DNA of 50,069 bases from a virus. The stretch is taken from positions 1-50,069 of the IMG/VR virus record IMGVR_UViG_3300049489_000098. One strand, written 5' to 3'. The notes under the pieces were generated by a model, which saw nothing but the letters and a program-made list of their open reading frames with translations, was not told where the DNA came from and did no database searches. Below are positions 1 through 8,587 of this stretch, piece by piece (position 1 is the stretch's first letter; the number at the start of each line of letters is the position of its first letter). Position numbers and translations under genes: made by a program.

Positions 1-34
1 TATATATATAATTATATATTATATAATACTAACC
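1..34. repeat. Left end of AT-rich element, inverted copy of 36021-36054
   Basis: The first 34 bases are the exact reverse complement of 36021-36054, including the box ATAATACTAACC. In the internal copy this stretch follows a promoter-like motif by about 80 bases. Here the matching motif (49990-50015) lies at the far right end of the window, so the ends must be adjacent in the real molecule. It forms part of the leader of the late + strand transcript. Confidence 0.85.
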
Positions 35-48
35 GAATAATCACCACT

Positions 49-64
49 AGCCCCTTGCGGGGCT
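49..64 (+). promoter_or_regulatory. Stem-loop in late leader
   Basis: AGCCCC and GGGGCT form a perfect 6-bp stem with a TTGC loop, 19 bases before the first late gene. No T-run follows, so it is more likely a 5' mRNA stabiliser or a regulatory hairpin than a terminator. Confidence 0.45.
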
Positions 65-82
65 TATGCTTGGAGGATTGGA

Positions 83-808
83 ATGGGAGGGGTAGAAACC
101 CGTACCGGCTCTGGCCGGTCGGCCTCGGAGGAGGAGCGAGGGAACGTACTCACCGCCGTGGCTGTTGATAACAGCCCCGACACTACCGTCTATCCCCCCT
201 ACTCGCCGGAAACCCCACCGGGTCTCCGTCTCGTGTCCCCCAAAGCCACCACCGTTCCCGTAAACATCACCGCCAAGGTCCGCGACACCCGTGGCCGGTA
301 TCTCACCTCCGCCATCTTCCACGAGACCCGCCACTCCCTGAGCCCGTACACCGCCGTGTACACCCTCGCCGAGGAGTCCCGGTACGGCCTCCCGAGTGCC
401 CGCCAGATCTACCTTGACGCAAACGACCCCACAGAGTACACCGCTGCAGTATCGCTTCTCGGTTCTTGGGAGCACTGGCAGCACCTCTGTGGGACCTCTT
501 GGTTCGCCCCGATTGTAGAGCAATGGCGCGAAGAGCTGAAGACCCGCCTCCTCTCGGAGGCCACGAAAAAGATAATCGAGCTTTCGGGGTCCTACGAGTC
601 CTCAAGTGCCCTTGCGGCCGCCAAGAAGCTCATGGAAGTCACATCTCCCCCCAAACGTGCCACAGGACGCAATAAAACGCGCTCTGACGAACAATCTCCC
701 GAAACCCATACCAACCCAGTGGGTCGGCCTCCAAAAGCGCCTGTGCTCAATCAGGTGGCTCCTGAGGACACCGACGCCGATTTAGCGAGGATCTTGGAAC
801 TTGGCTAA
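83..808 (+). CDS. Putative small terminase / DNA-packaging protein
   Basis: This is the first gene of the late rightward operon, 241 residues, with a good ribosome site (GGAGG at 72-76, six bases before ATG). I recognise no catalytic motif. The middle (about residues 115-185) is predicted helical and charged, and the C-terminal third is polar and proline-rich, as in DNA-binding small terminase subunits, which recognise the genome for packaging by the large subunit. The assignment rests mainly on position: the large terminase begins at 2477 and only the tail fibre gene lies between. Its 3' end overlaps the fibre gene by 8 bases. It could instead be an unrelated structural or early-late protein. 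Confidence 0.5.
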   Translation: MGGVETRTGSGRSASEEERGNVLTAVAVDNSPDTTVYPPYSPETPPGLRLVSPKATTVPVNITAKVRDTRGRYLTSAIFHETRHSLSPYTAVYTLAEESRYGLPSARQIYLDANDPTEYTAAVSLLGSWEHWQHLCGTSWFAPIVEQWREELKTRLLSEATKKIIELSGSYESSSALAAAKKLMEVTSPPKRATGRNKTRSDEQSPETHTNPVGRPPKAPVLNQVAPEDTDADLARILELG

Positions 809-2477
809 GATAAATCTCACCGATGTAACTAACGGCACTACCGCCACAACGGCGATTAATGCCAACAATGCCGTCATTGAATCCAAAAGTGATACGTTCT
901 TGTCGAGGACGGGGGAAGGCCCGAACGCGATGGAAGCGAATCTGGACATGAACTCTTACCGCATCCTTAACCTCCAGCCGGGAGTGGGATCTACGGAACC
1001 CGTTACGGTGGGCCAGTTAGCCTCGATGGGTGTCGGAGAGGGTGCTACTGTCGGAGTGACGGATGGCAACAAGGGGGACATCACCGTCTCCAATGACGGG
1101 GAAACGTGGCTCCTCAACACCCGCGACATTGCTGCAAGTAACATCACGTCAGGTACCGTGTCCACCGCTCGCCTTGGTTCGGGTACCGCCAACTCTACCA
1201 CGTACCTCCGCGGCGATAGCACGTGGGCCATTGTGGATGGGCCGGGAGGTTCGTTGCCCCCCAATGGCACGTACGGAGACATCGACGTTACGGATAGCGG
1301 CGCTACGTGGACTATCGGCGACGGTAACGTCACTCACGCCAAGTACCAGACCATCGCAGCTAACTCTGTGCTTGGTACCACCGGCTCGTCTGGGGCTCCT
1401 ACCGAGATTCCGTGTACCGCCACTGGCCGGGGTATCTTGGCTGCTTCAAGTCCCACTGCCGCACGTGGAGTGCTGTCGCTTGGTGACTTGGCTATCCTCA
1501 ACGAGGTAGGTACGGCTGAGATAGCCGCACAGGCCGTCACGCATAGCCGGTATCAGCAGATCGCTGCTGACACGATCCTTGGTGTGGGTGGCACCCCGGG
1601 CGTACCGCAAGAGCTCACGTGCACGGCCAATGGTCGTCAGATTATCGCCTCGGCTAACGAGGCAGCTACTCGCGCTTTGCTGAACGTGCCCACTGTGGCC
1701 CACTCGCATGGTGAGGGGGAAATTACCTCTGTAAGTGCTACCGCCATTAACGGGGGTGGTGGTGGTGTTCTATCTACGGCCAAGTTAGGAACTGGTACGC
1801 CTACGGCCGGGCTTTTCCTACGAGGTGACGGTACGTGGAGTAGCAGTCTTGCCGGGTCACCCGTACTGACCACAAGCTCCGGACTAAACGCCAGCCAGTT
1901 GACAACGGGCCTTGTGCCTAATCGAGCAGTGCTGGGCACCGGTACTGCAAACGGAACTACGTTTTTGCGTGGTGACGGGGCGTGGGCAGTCCCGCCCGGA
2001 GCTCCGGGCACTGGCGGGTTCCCAGCGTGTGGCGGAACTATTGATACCGGCGGTCCGGGTATAGGTGCTCAGTGGATCGACACCACTGGCATGAGTAGTA
2101 GTAGTATGATATACGTTCCGTTTGGAGCCGACACTGGTGGTGTGTTTGGTGACGCGACTAGAACTACCACAGGCATAACTGTAGCTCCGGGGGCCACGTG
2201 CTGGTATGAGGTCACAGTTACCATCGTCCTCAATAGGACTGGTGGCACCACTAGTTCGTCGTTCTATGTGACGATACACGACGAACCACTCAACCCATTT
2301 GAAGTGGGGGAACTGGAGCCTATTGTTACTACAACTGCGCTCATGACTACTTACACACGAACTCAATTTATGCGCGTGGAATCTGGCAAGAAACTCAAGG
2401 TAGCAATGGTCCGCGGCGCACTGAACACGTATGAGTTTCGTGTAAACCTGATGGTTAAGCGAATCACGCTCGACTAA
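801..2477 (+). CDS. Tail fibre / receptor-binding protein with internal repeats
   Basis: The protein has 558 residues and starts at TTG, overlapping the preceding stop codon. The N-terminus has the fibre motif LDMNSYRILNL (about residues 49-59), typical of podovirus fibre attachment regions. The shaft holds three copies of a motif close to LGTGTANGTTFLRGDGTWA (near residues 124, 328 and 374) and two copies of a roughly 55-residue unit beginning VTHAKYQ or VTHSRYQ (near 177 and 246). The last 150 residues lack repeats and look like a beta-rich receptor-binding domain. It would bind the host surface at the tail tip. Its place between the terminase genes is unusual. The stop and the large terminase start share one base (TAATG). 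Confidence 0.85.
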   Translation: MAKINLTDVTNGTTATTAINANNAVIESKSDTFLSRTGEGPNAMEANLDMNSYRILNLQPGVGSTEPVTVGQLASMGVGEGATVGVTDGNKGDITVSNDGETWLLNTRDIAASNITSGTVSTARLGSGTANSTTYLRGDSTWAIVDGPGGSLPPNGTYGDIDVTDSGATWTIGDGNVTHAKYQTIAANSVLGTTGSSGAPTEIPCTATGRGILAASSPTAARGVLSLGDLAILNEVGTAEIAAQAVTHSRYQQIAADTILGVGGTPGVPQELTCTANGRQIIASANEAATRALLNVPTVAHSHGEGEITSVSATAINGGGGGVLSTAKLGTGTPTAGLFLRGDGTWSSSLAGSPVLTTSSGLNASQLTTGLVPNRAVLGTGTANGTTFLRGDGAWAVPPGAPGTGGFPACGGTIDTGGPGIGAQWIDTTGMSSSSMIYVPFGADTGGVFGDATRTTTGITVAPGATCWYEVTVTIVLNRTGGTTSSSFYVTIHDEPLNPFEVGELEPIVTTTALMTTYTRTQFMRVESGKKLKVAMVRGALNTYEFRVNLMVKRITLD

Positions 2478-4018
2478 TGTCCTCCAAGCACGATGAAATT
2501 AAGCAAGCAGCCGAGGATTCGCTTCTAGCGTTTATTCGGCTCATTGCTCCACATCGTGTACTCAGTGAGTGCCACAAGGATCTAATACGCTGGTGGACTA
2601 GGGATGACGCAAAGACGCATCAGCTGACTCTGATGCCGCGAGATCACCAGAAGTCAGCGCTGATCGCCTACCGTGTAGCGTGGGCTATAACCAAGAACCC
2701 TGCCCTTACGGTTCTGTATATTTCGTCTACCGCGAACCTCGCTGAGAAGCAGCTTAAGTTCATCAAGGACATTCTGACCAGCAAGATATACCGCCGCTAC
2801 TGGCCGGAGATGGTCAACCTAGACGACGGAAAGCGGGAGAAGTGGACTACAAGCGAGATAGCCGTAGACCACCCAATCCGAGCAGCAGAAGGCGTTCGTG
2901 ACCCGACGATATTTACTGGTGGACTTACTACAAGCTTAACCGGTATGCACTGCGGGCTTGCTGTCTTGGATGACGTGGTTGTGCAGGAGAACGCGTACAC
3001 TCGGGAGGGCCGACAGAAGGTCAAGGAGCAGTATAGTCTTCTGGCCTCTATCGAGTCCGCAGACGCGCAAGAATGGACCGTAGGGACGCGCTATCACGCA
3101 GAGGACCTGTACGGCTCCCAGATCGACATGATGGCTGAGGAGTTCGACGAGACCGGAGCGTTGGTGTCCCAAGAGCCCGTCTACGAGGTCTACCAGCGGG
3201 AAGTGGAGGACGTAGGGGACGGTACTGGTACGTATCTCTGGCCTAGGCAGCAACGTTACGATGGGCGCTGGTTCGGGTTTGACCAAAAGGTTTTAGCGCG
3301 TAAGCGCGCTCAGTACCTAGACAGGTCCCAGTTCCGCGCCCAGTACTACAACAACCCCAATGACCCGGATAACGAGGTCATAAGCTCAGATCTGTTCCAG
3401 ACGTACGACAAGAAGTACTTGGAGAAGACTAGCGGGGTTTGGATGCTGAAGGGGCGTCCACTAAACGTCTACGCTGCTATTGACTTTGCCTTTAGTTTGT
3501 CGTCTAAGGCAGACTTCACAGCTATCGCGGTAGTGGGCGTTGACAGCACTGGGGCCATCTACGTCCTAGACATGGACAGGTTCCGCAGTAACCGTATTTC
3601 TGATTACTTCGACGCGCTTATTGCAAGTCATCAGAAATGGGGATTTCGGAAACTTAAGGCCGAGGTTACGGTAGCCCAAGAGGTTATCGTCGAGGAACTA
3701 AAGGTGCGTATCCGGGAGTCCGGGTATGGTCTCTCCATCGAGAAGCACCGCCCTATAAAGAACGATGGCATCAAGGCTGAGCGTATCCACTCTATCCTAG
3801 CTCCGCGGTACGAGAATCAGGCGATCTGGCACTACACCGGCGGCATTATCTCCGATTTGGAGGACGAGTTGAAGCAAGAACATCCACGCCACGACGACCT
3901 CAAGGACGCACTAGCCAGCGCAGTGTCTATTTGCGTTGCGCCCAAGGAGCGTGAACGGTCTAATGTTGTTAACATCACCACACACTCTAGGTTCGGTGGG
4001 GTAGCATACCGTGGTTAA
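2477..4018 (+). CDS. terL: Terminase large subunit
   Basis: This 513-residue protein is the packaging motor, an ATPase with a headful or site-specific nuclease that pumps DNA into the prohead through the portal. A Walker A variant PRDHQKS is at residues 54-60, and a Walker B strand ending in Asp-Asp (GLAVLDDVV) lies near 160-168. The C-terminal RNase H-like nuclease begins with AAIDFAFS (near 333), and a late acidic motif HDDLKDALA lies near 471. Length and order match phage large terminases. The start codon overlaps the fibre stop, and its own end overlaps the portal gene by 8 bases, which suggests translational coupling. Confidence 0.95.
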   Translation: MSSKHDEIKQAAEDSLLAFIRLIAPHRVLSECHKDLIRWWTRDDAKTHQLTLMPRDHQKSALIAYRVAWAITKNPALTVLYISSTANLAEKQLKFIKDILTSKIYRRYWPEMVNLDDGKREKWTTSEIAVDHPIRAAEGVRDPTIFTGGLTTSLTGMHCGLAVLDDVVVQENAYTREGRQKVKEQYSLLASIESADAQEWTVGTRYHAEDLYGSQIDMMAEEFDETGALVSQEPVYEVYQREVEDVGDGTGTYLWPRQQRYDGRWFGFDQKVLARKRAQYLDRSQFRAQYYNNPNDPDNEVISSDLFQTYDKKYLEKTSGVWMLKGRPLNVYAAIDFAFSLSSKADFTAIAVVGVDSTGAIYVLDMDRFRSNRISDYFDALIASHQKWGFRKLKAEVTVAQEVIVEELKVRIRESGYGLSIEKHRPIKNDGIKAERIHSILAPRYENQAIWHYTGGIISDLEDELKQEHPRHDDLKDALASAVSICVAPKERERSNVVNITTHSRFGGVAYRG

Positions 4019-5825
4019 GAAGGTTGTCGATATCCGAGACATTGCCCAAGCAGATGTGCTTGCTAGCACAATCGCCAATCTGTGGCAGTCTTGGAAAAGC
4101 TCACGTGTAGAATGGGAGCGAAGTGTCGCTGAGGTGCGTGAGTACATCTTTGCCACCGACACCACGAAGACCAGTAACAGTACCCTGCCGTGGAAGAACT
4201 CAACCACCACACCCAAGCTCTGTCAGATTCGAGATAACCTGCACGCCAACTACATGGCGTCGTTGTTTCCTACAGACATCTTCTTCAACTGGATTGGCGA
4301 AGACCGCGAATCTGTCAAGAAGAAGAAAGTAGACGCCATTAAGGCGTATATGGTAGCTAAGCTACGCCAGTCGGATTTTCAGACTGAAGTCAGTCGGTGC
4401 GTGTACGACTTCATTGACTACGGTAACGTCTTTGCCGAAGTTGTGTTCACTGACGAGACCCACGAGCTCCCTGATGGCTCAATAGTCTCGGTGTATCAGG
4501 GCCCCAAGCTTCAGCGCATCTCGCCGTATGACATCATGTTTGACATCACGGCCCCGTCGTTTAAGGACGCCCCGAAGATTATGCGCAGGTACTTGTCACT
4601 TGGGCAGCTTGAGGAGATCCTCCAAACTACGCCCAACGCCGAGTACGCCAAGGCAGCCATTGATAAGGTCACGGCTCTCCGTACCGATTTGGCTAACTAC
4701 TCGCAAGACCAGATCAAGACTGAGAGTATCTCATTTGACGGGTTTGGAAGCATTCAGGCGTACCTGACCTCTGGGCTGGTAGAGTTGCTTGAGTTCGAGG
4801 GCGACCTCTACGACTCTGAGACGGATACGCTGTACAGGAATCGGCGCATCATCGTCATGGACAAGATGTTTGTCCTCAGCAACGAACCACTCGTTAGTTG
4901 GCTCGGTAAATCTAACAAGATCCACGTGGGCTGGCGCTTGCGCCCAGATAACCTGATGGCTCAGGGGCCGCTGGACAATCTTGTTGGACTGCAGTACCGC
5001 ATCGACCACTTGGAGAACCTAAAGGCCGACGTGTTCGACCAAATCGCCACGCCGGTTGTGTACCAGAAAGGGTACGTCGAGGACTGGTCGTGGGGGCCGG
5101 GTCAGCGCATCTTTGGTGACACGGAGTCGGACGTAAAAGTCCTAAGCCCTGACACAACCGCCCTGAACGCCGATCTTCAAATAGCCCAGTACATGAACCT
5201 CATGGAGGAACTGGCTGGTGCGCCGAAACAGGCTATGGGTATCCGGACCCCCGGAGAGAAGACGGCGTACGAAGTGTCTTCGCTTGAGAACGCGGCTGGT
5301 CGTATTTACCAGAGCAAAGTCCAGTACTTTGAGAAAGTATTCATCGAGGATGCGCTTAACCAGATGCTGGTCGCTGGGCGTCAGAATGTACGTCCTGACG
5401 ACATTATACGTACTCAGGATAATGAGAGTGGTATAATTGACTTTCTGCAGCTCACCCAAGCGGATCTGTCCGCCAAGGGCAGGTTGGTGCCTGTAGGTGC
5501 TAGACACTTCGCCAAGCAGGCGCAGATTGTCCAGAATCTCACGAATTTGTCTAACTCGTCTGTGTATCAAGACCCGGCGGTTAATGTCCACATCTCGGGC
5601 CAGAAGATGGCCGAGTTGTTGGTTGACAGCATCAACTTGGGCTCGGGTGCCGACTCTCTCGTCGAACCCCATGTCCGACTGTACGAGACAGCAGAGGCTC
5701 AGCGGGTACAGAACGTGATAACCACTCAGGTTGGCCAAGAGGCTGGCATGGATAGTCAGGTGCTTGACGAAACCATTAACGGGGAAGAGAATCCCCTTCC
5801 AACTGATGCGGAGGAACTGGCGTAA
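4011..5825 (+). CDS. Portal (head-tail connector) protein
   Basis: The protein has 604 residues and starts at GTG, overlapping the terminase stop. It follows the large terminase and precedes scaffold and capsid, the standard place for the portal. The sequence is that of a podovirus-type portal: a helical N-terminus with a WKNSTTTPKL stretch, a central region around the channel with GLQYRIDHLENLKAD, and a long helical C-terminus. The dodecameric portal is the packaging channel, docks the terminase, and later carries the tail. Family membership is by overall similarity and context; no catalytic motif is expected. Confidence 0.9.
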   Translation: MVKKVVDIRDIAQADVLASTIANLWQSWKSSRVEWERSVAEVREYIFATDTTKTSNSTLPWKNSTTTPKLCQIRDNLHANYMASLFPTDIFFNWIGEDRESVKKKKVDAIKAYMVAKLRQSDFQTEVSRCVYDFIDYGNVFAEVVFTDETHELPDGSIVSVYQGPKLQRISPYDIMFDITAPSFKDAPKIMRRYLSLGQLEEILQTTPNAEYAKAAIDKVTALRTDLANYSQDQIKTESISFDGFGSIQAYLTSGLVELLEFEGDLYDSETDTLYRNRRIIVMDKMFVLSNEPLVSWLGKSNKIHVGWRLRPDNLMAQGPLDNLVGLQYRIDHLENLKADVFDQIATPVVYQKGYVEDWSWGPGQRIFGDTESDVKVLSPDTTALNADLQIAQYMNLMEELAGAPKQAMGIRTPGEKTAYEVSSLENAAGRIYQSKVQYFEKVFIEDALNQMLVAGRQNVRPDDIIRTQDNESGIIDFLQLTQADLSAKGRLVPVGARHFAKQAQIVQNLTNLSNSSVYQDPAVNVHISGQKMAELLVDSINLGSGADSLVEPHVRLYETAEAQRVQNVITTQVGQEAGMDSQVLDETINGEENPLPTDAEELA

Positions 5826-5828
5826 CGT

Positions 5829-6137
5829 ATGCAGCTAGATCCTTCTGACATCAGGCTTACGGCCACCGCCACGGCAGGTGCCAGTTTGTCTGCGTGGTCC
5901 CGCGCTAATGGGACTACAGACGCCAAGGCCACTGCCGACTTCATTGCGCAAGTCAAGAGTCAGACCATGATCTGGCGAGCGCTCACGAAACTGCTCTCCG
6001 ACCTTTACCGAGAGCGGCACATTGCCGAGTTTAATTTTAGTAACCCGGCGTTTACGTCCGAGCTTCTATACAGCGAAGGTTACAAGAAGGCTCTGCAAGA
6101 CGTTTATCGACTCATTCCCCAGACCACGGAGAATTAA
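5829..6137 (+). CDS. Small hypothetical protein between portal and scaffold
   Basis: This is 102 residues, starting 3 bases after the portal stop and ending 5 bases before the scaffold gene. It is mainly helical, with an Ala/Thr-rich N-terminus and a C-terminal half rich in aromatic and charged residues. I do not recognise a family. Small helical genes here in podoviruses often encode head-assembly or minor structural factors, which is inference from position only. The tight spacing shows it belongs to the head operon. Confidence 0.75.
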   Translation: MQLDPSDIRLTATATAGASLSAWSRANGTTDAKATADFIAQVKSQTMIWRALTKLLSDLYRERHIAEFNFSNPAFTSELLYSEGYKKALQDVYRLIPQTTEN

Positions 6138-6142
6138 TCACT

Positions 6143-6943
6143 ATGGCAACAGACCCCGCCAAGACTACCGAAGACATTATCGCCGCACCTGCAGGCTCTC
6201 AGGAGACTGAGGGCGTCACTGGCCCGACATCCGATCCAGTCGCCGCGCTTGTTGGAGAAGGTAAGAAGTTCAAGGATATCGCAGCGCTTGCTGCTGGTAA
6301 GCTTGAGTCAGACAGGTTCATTGAACAAGTCCAGAGGGAAAACGCAGACCTGCGTGAGAAGCTCTTGGCTGCGTCTGAGAAGGCTGCTACGCAACATACA
6401 CTCACCGAGGTTCTTGAAGCTTTGAACAAACGTCCTAGCGGCAACAGTGAAGACTCAGACGCGGGGACCGCCCCCAAGACTGTCTCATTAGAGGACATTA
6501 CTCGCCTTGTTAAGGCAACCACCGCAGCGGAACGTGCTGCAGAGGTAGCTACGGCAAATCGCATGAGCGTTAACAAGAGGCTTCTGGAAGTAGCTGGCGG
6601 TGACGCCAAGGTTGCTAGAGAGATTCTTGCAGCGCGCACTACCGAACTCGGCCTTTCGGCCGATCAGGTACGCGATATGTCGGAGAAGTCCCCTGCTGCC
6701 CTCGTTGAGCTGATTGTTGGCAAGGCTCCTAATGGAACTCCGAATACTAGGCTGCCTAACAGCAAAGTAAACACCGAAGCACTCAATGGAACGAATCATT
6801 CTGGTGAGCGTAAGTTGTCTTACTACAACGCCAAGCGCCGGGAGATGGGCATTACCAAGTTCTACAACGATGCCGCCCTTCAGGCACAGCGCAAAGCTGA
6901 TATGGTCAAGTACGGAGATAGTTTTGTGGATACGATTAATTAG
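6143..6943 (+). CDS. Scaffolding protein
   Basis: This 266-residue acidic protein is rich in Ala, Glu and Lys and predicted to be almost wholly helical or coiled coil (residues 50-190), with a basic, more ordered C-terminus. That composition, and its place between portal and major capsid, fit a podovirus scaffolding protein, which co-assembles with the capsid protein into the prohead and leaves during packaging. The C-terminal basic segment (KLSYYNAKRREMG, about 230-242) would be the likely capsid-binding part. No protease motif is visible. Confidence 0.8.
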   Translation: MATDPAKTTEDIIAAPAGSQETEGVTGPTSDPVAALVGEGKKFKDIAALAAGKLESDRFIEQVQRENADLREKLLAASEKAATQHTLTEVLEALNKRPSGNSEDSDAGTAPKTVSLEDITRLVKATTAAERAAEVATANRMSVNKRLLEVAGGDAKVAREILAARTTELGLSADQVRDMSEKSPAALVELIVGKAPNGTPNTRLPNSKVNTEALNGTNHSGERKLSYYNAKRREMGITKFYNDAALQAQRKADMVKYGDSFVDTIN

Positions 6944-6957
6944 AGGAACAAATAGAT

Positions 6958-7947
6958 ATGTCATCTATCACGAGTGGTATTTCGCACCTTACGCGATCTC
7001 AGGTATGGTCCGAGGAGCTTAAGCAGATCCTGCAGGACGAGCTTACTGGTCAGGGCCATGTTCGTTGGATCTCCGACTTTAACGGCGACCTCCTTAACAT
7101 TCCGTCTATCGGTGAGGGTACGGTTCGCAACTACACGGAAGATACCGCAGCCAAGTACGATTCGCTTGATACCGGTAACTTTCAGTTCTCCATCACCGAG
7201 TACCTGCAGAGCGGTACGTACATCACGCAGAAGGCGCGTCAGGATTTGGCGTACGCCGCTCAGCTTGAGGCTTCGTTTATCCCGACTCAGGCGCGGGCGC
7301 TGGCTGAACGAGTTGAGTCCGACATCTACGGACTTGCGGCCGGTGGTGCAAGTGGTGGTCAGACTGCTGGTGACACCAATGCCATCAACGGCGCCAGCCA
7401 TCGCTGGACGGCCAGCGGTGACGCCATCAGCGGCGAGCGGCCGATGTCCGTGGTTGACTTTGCCAAGGCGTTGTACTCGCTCAAGAAGGCCAACGTGCCG
7501 GGCCAGTCTCTGATCGCCATTGTAGACCCGTCTGTCGAGTACACGATGAACACCCTGTCCAGTCTCACTAGCGTGAGCAATAACCCGATGTGGGGTGGTA
7601 TCATCGCGTCCGGTATCGGCTCGGGTGCGCGGTTTAGTCGTAACATCTACGGCTTTGACGTGTACGTGTCGAACTACCTCGCTGCGGCTAGCTCTGGTGG
7701 CCAAGAGAGTATCAGTTCCGTGGCCGTCTCGGACAGTGCTGCTGGTGTCTGTAACGTGTTCATGTCCGCTGCAGATCCGATGCTCCTGCCGTTTATCGGC
7801 GCTTGGCGTCAGCCTCCGAAGGTTGACTCTGAGTACAACAAGGACTTCCAGCGCGAGGAGTACTTGACGACCGCCCGCTATGGTCTGAAGGTCTATCGTC
7901 CGGAAAACCTCGTTGTGGTGCTCTCCAGCACGCTTGTTGTTGTTTAA
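6958..7947 (+). CDS. Major capsid protein
   Basis: The protein has 329 residues, with a clear ribosome site (AGAGGAAC) upstream. It follows the scaffold and has features of podovirus HK97-fold capsid proteins: an N-terminal helix with WSEELKQIL, a central LAERVESDIYGLAA segment like the spine helix, and a C-terminus giving position, GLKVYRPENLVVV. Length is typical for an unprocessed T7-like major head protein. The next gene and then a strong hairpin follow, an arrangement that would favour high expression of the head genes. Confidence 0.92.
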   Translation: MSSITSGISHLTRSQVWSEELKQILQDELTGQGHVRWISDFNGDLLNIPSIGEGTVRNYTEDTAAKYDSLDTGNFQFSITEYLQSGTYITQKARQDLAYAAQLEASFIPTQARALAERVESDIYGLAAGGASGGQTAGDTNAINGASHRWTASGDAISGERPMSVVDFAKALYSLKKANVPGQSLIAIVDPSVEYTMNTLSSLTSVSNNPMWGGIIASGIGSGARFSRNIYGFDVYVSNYLAAASSGGQESISSVAVSDSAAGVCNVFMSAADPMLLPFIGAWRQPPKVDSEYNKDFQREEYLTTARYGLKVYRPENLVVVLSSTLVVV

Positions 7948-7965
7948 TATAGGAGGCTATTAGTT

Positions 7966-8508
7966 ATGCCTAAGAGTAATTATTGGGTCAGTGATGGCCT
8001 CGCTGTCGGCTTCGGCCGGCGAACGGTAGATGACGAGAACCCGGCGGTAGTGCGCACTAGCGGCGTTACTAAGGAGCTTATCCTTGAGTTGGATGACCTT
8101 GCTACGCAGGTGTTCTCTAACACCAACACCGTAGCAGCCGCTCGCCTTGGTCGTTACGCGAACGCCCCCACCCTCAAGAACGGGTCGGTGGTCAACAAGG
8201 TTACGGTGGTGGTCAAGACCGCTGCGGCCGGCGCTAGCGCCGATCTTCAGCTTGGGTTCTATACCATCAACGCCCTCACTGGGGTGCTCACTGTACAGGA
8301 TCAGGACGCGCTTCTCACTACTACCGACTCGGCAGTGGGCGACCTGACCCCAGCCGGCAAGGTGCTGGTGTTTGGTCCTACCGGCAACGGTGCCTCGCTC
8401 GGCAAAGCCGCTGTAGCCAACGGTCCGGTGGTGGTTGTGGCCACGTCGGAAGCCGCGTACAGCGCTGGTGCTCTCCAGATTATCGTTGAGTATACCGAGC
8501 CCACGTAA
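7966..8508 (+). CDS. Putative head decoration or minor head protein
   Basis: The protein has 180 residues, with an excellent ribosome site (AGGAGG) 9 bases before ATG. It is beta-rich, with many Ala, Val, Gly and Thr residues and no Cys (for example LQLGFYTINALTG), consistent with a small beta-sandwich structural protein. It sits directly after the major capsid gene and before a strong hairpin, as capsid decoration or cement proteins often do. The function is inferred from position and composition; I do not recognise the family. Confidence 0.7.
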   Translation: MPKSNYWVSDGLAVGFGRRTVDDENPAVVRTSGVTKELILELDDLATQVFSNTNTVAAARLGRYANAPTLKNGSVVNKVTVVVKTAAAGASADLQLGFYTINALTGVLTVQDQDALLTTTDSAVGDLTPAGKVLVFGPTGNGASLGKAAVANGPVVVVATSEAAYSAGALQIIVEYTEPT

Positions 8509-8521
8509 GTAGTGCCTACAC

Positions 8522-8547
8522 GGGACGGGGGCAACTACCCCCGTCCC
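8522..8547 (+). terminator. Strong GC hairpin after capsid genes
   Basis: GGGACGGGGG and CCCCCGTCCC form a perfect 10-bp stem with a six-base loop CAACTA. Only a weak T-containing tract follows, so it probably works as a partial terminator or mRNA 3' stabiliser that keeps capsid transcripts abundant while allowing read-through into tail genes. Confidence 0.75.
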
Positions 8548-8587
8548 ACTACCTTTACCCTAACTGCCGTCTAGGAGTGTTCACAGG

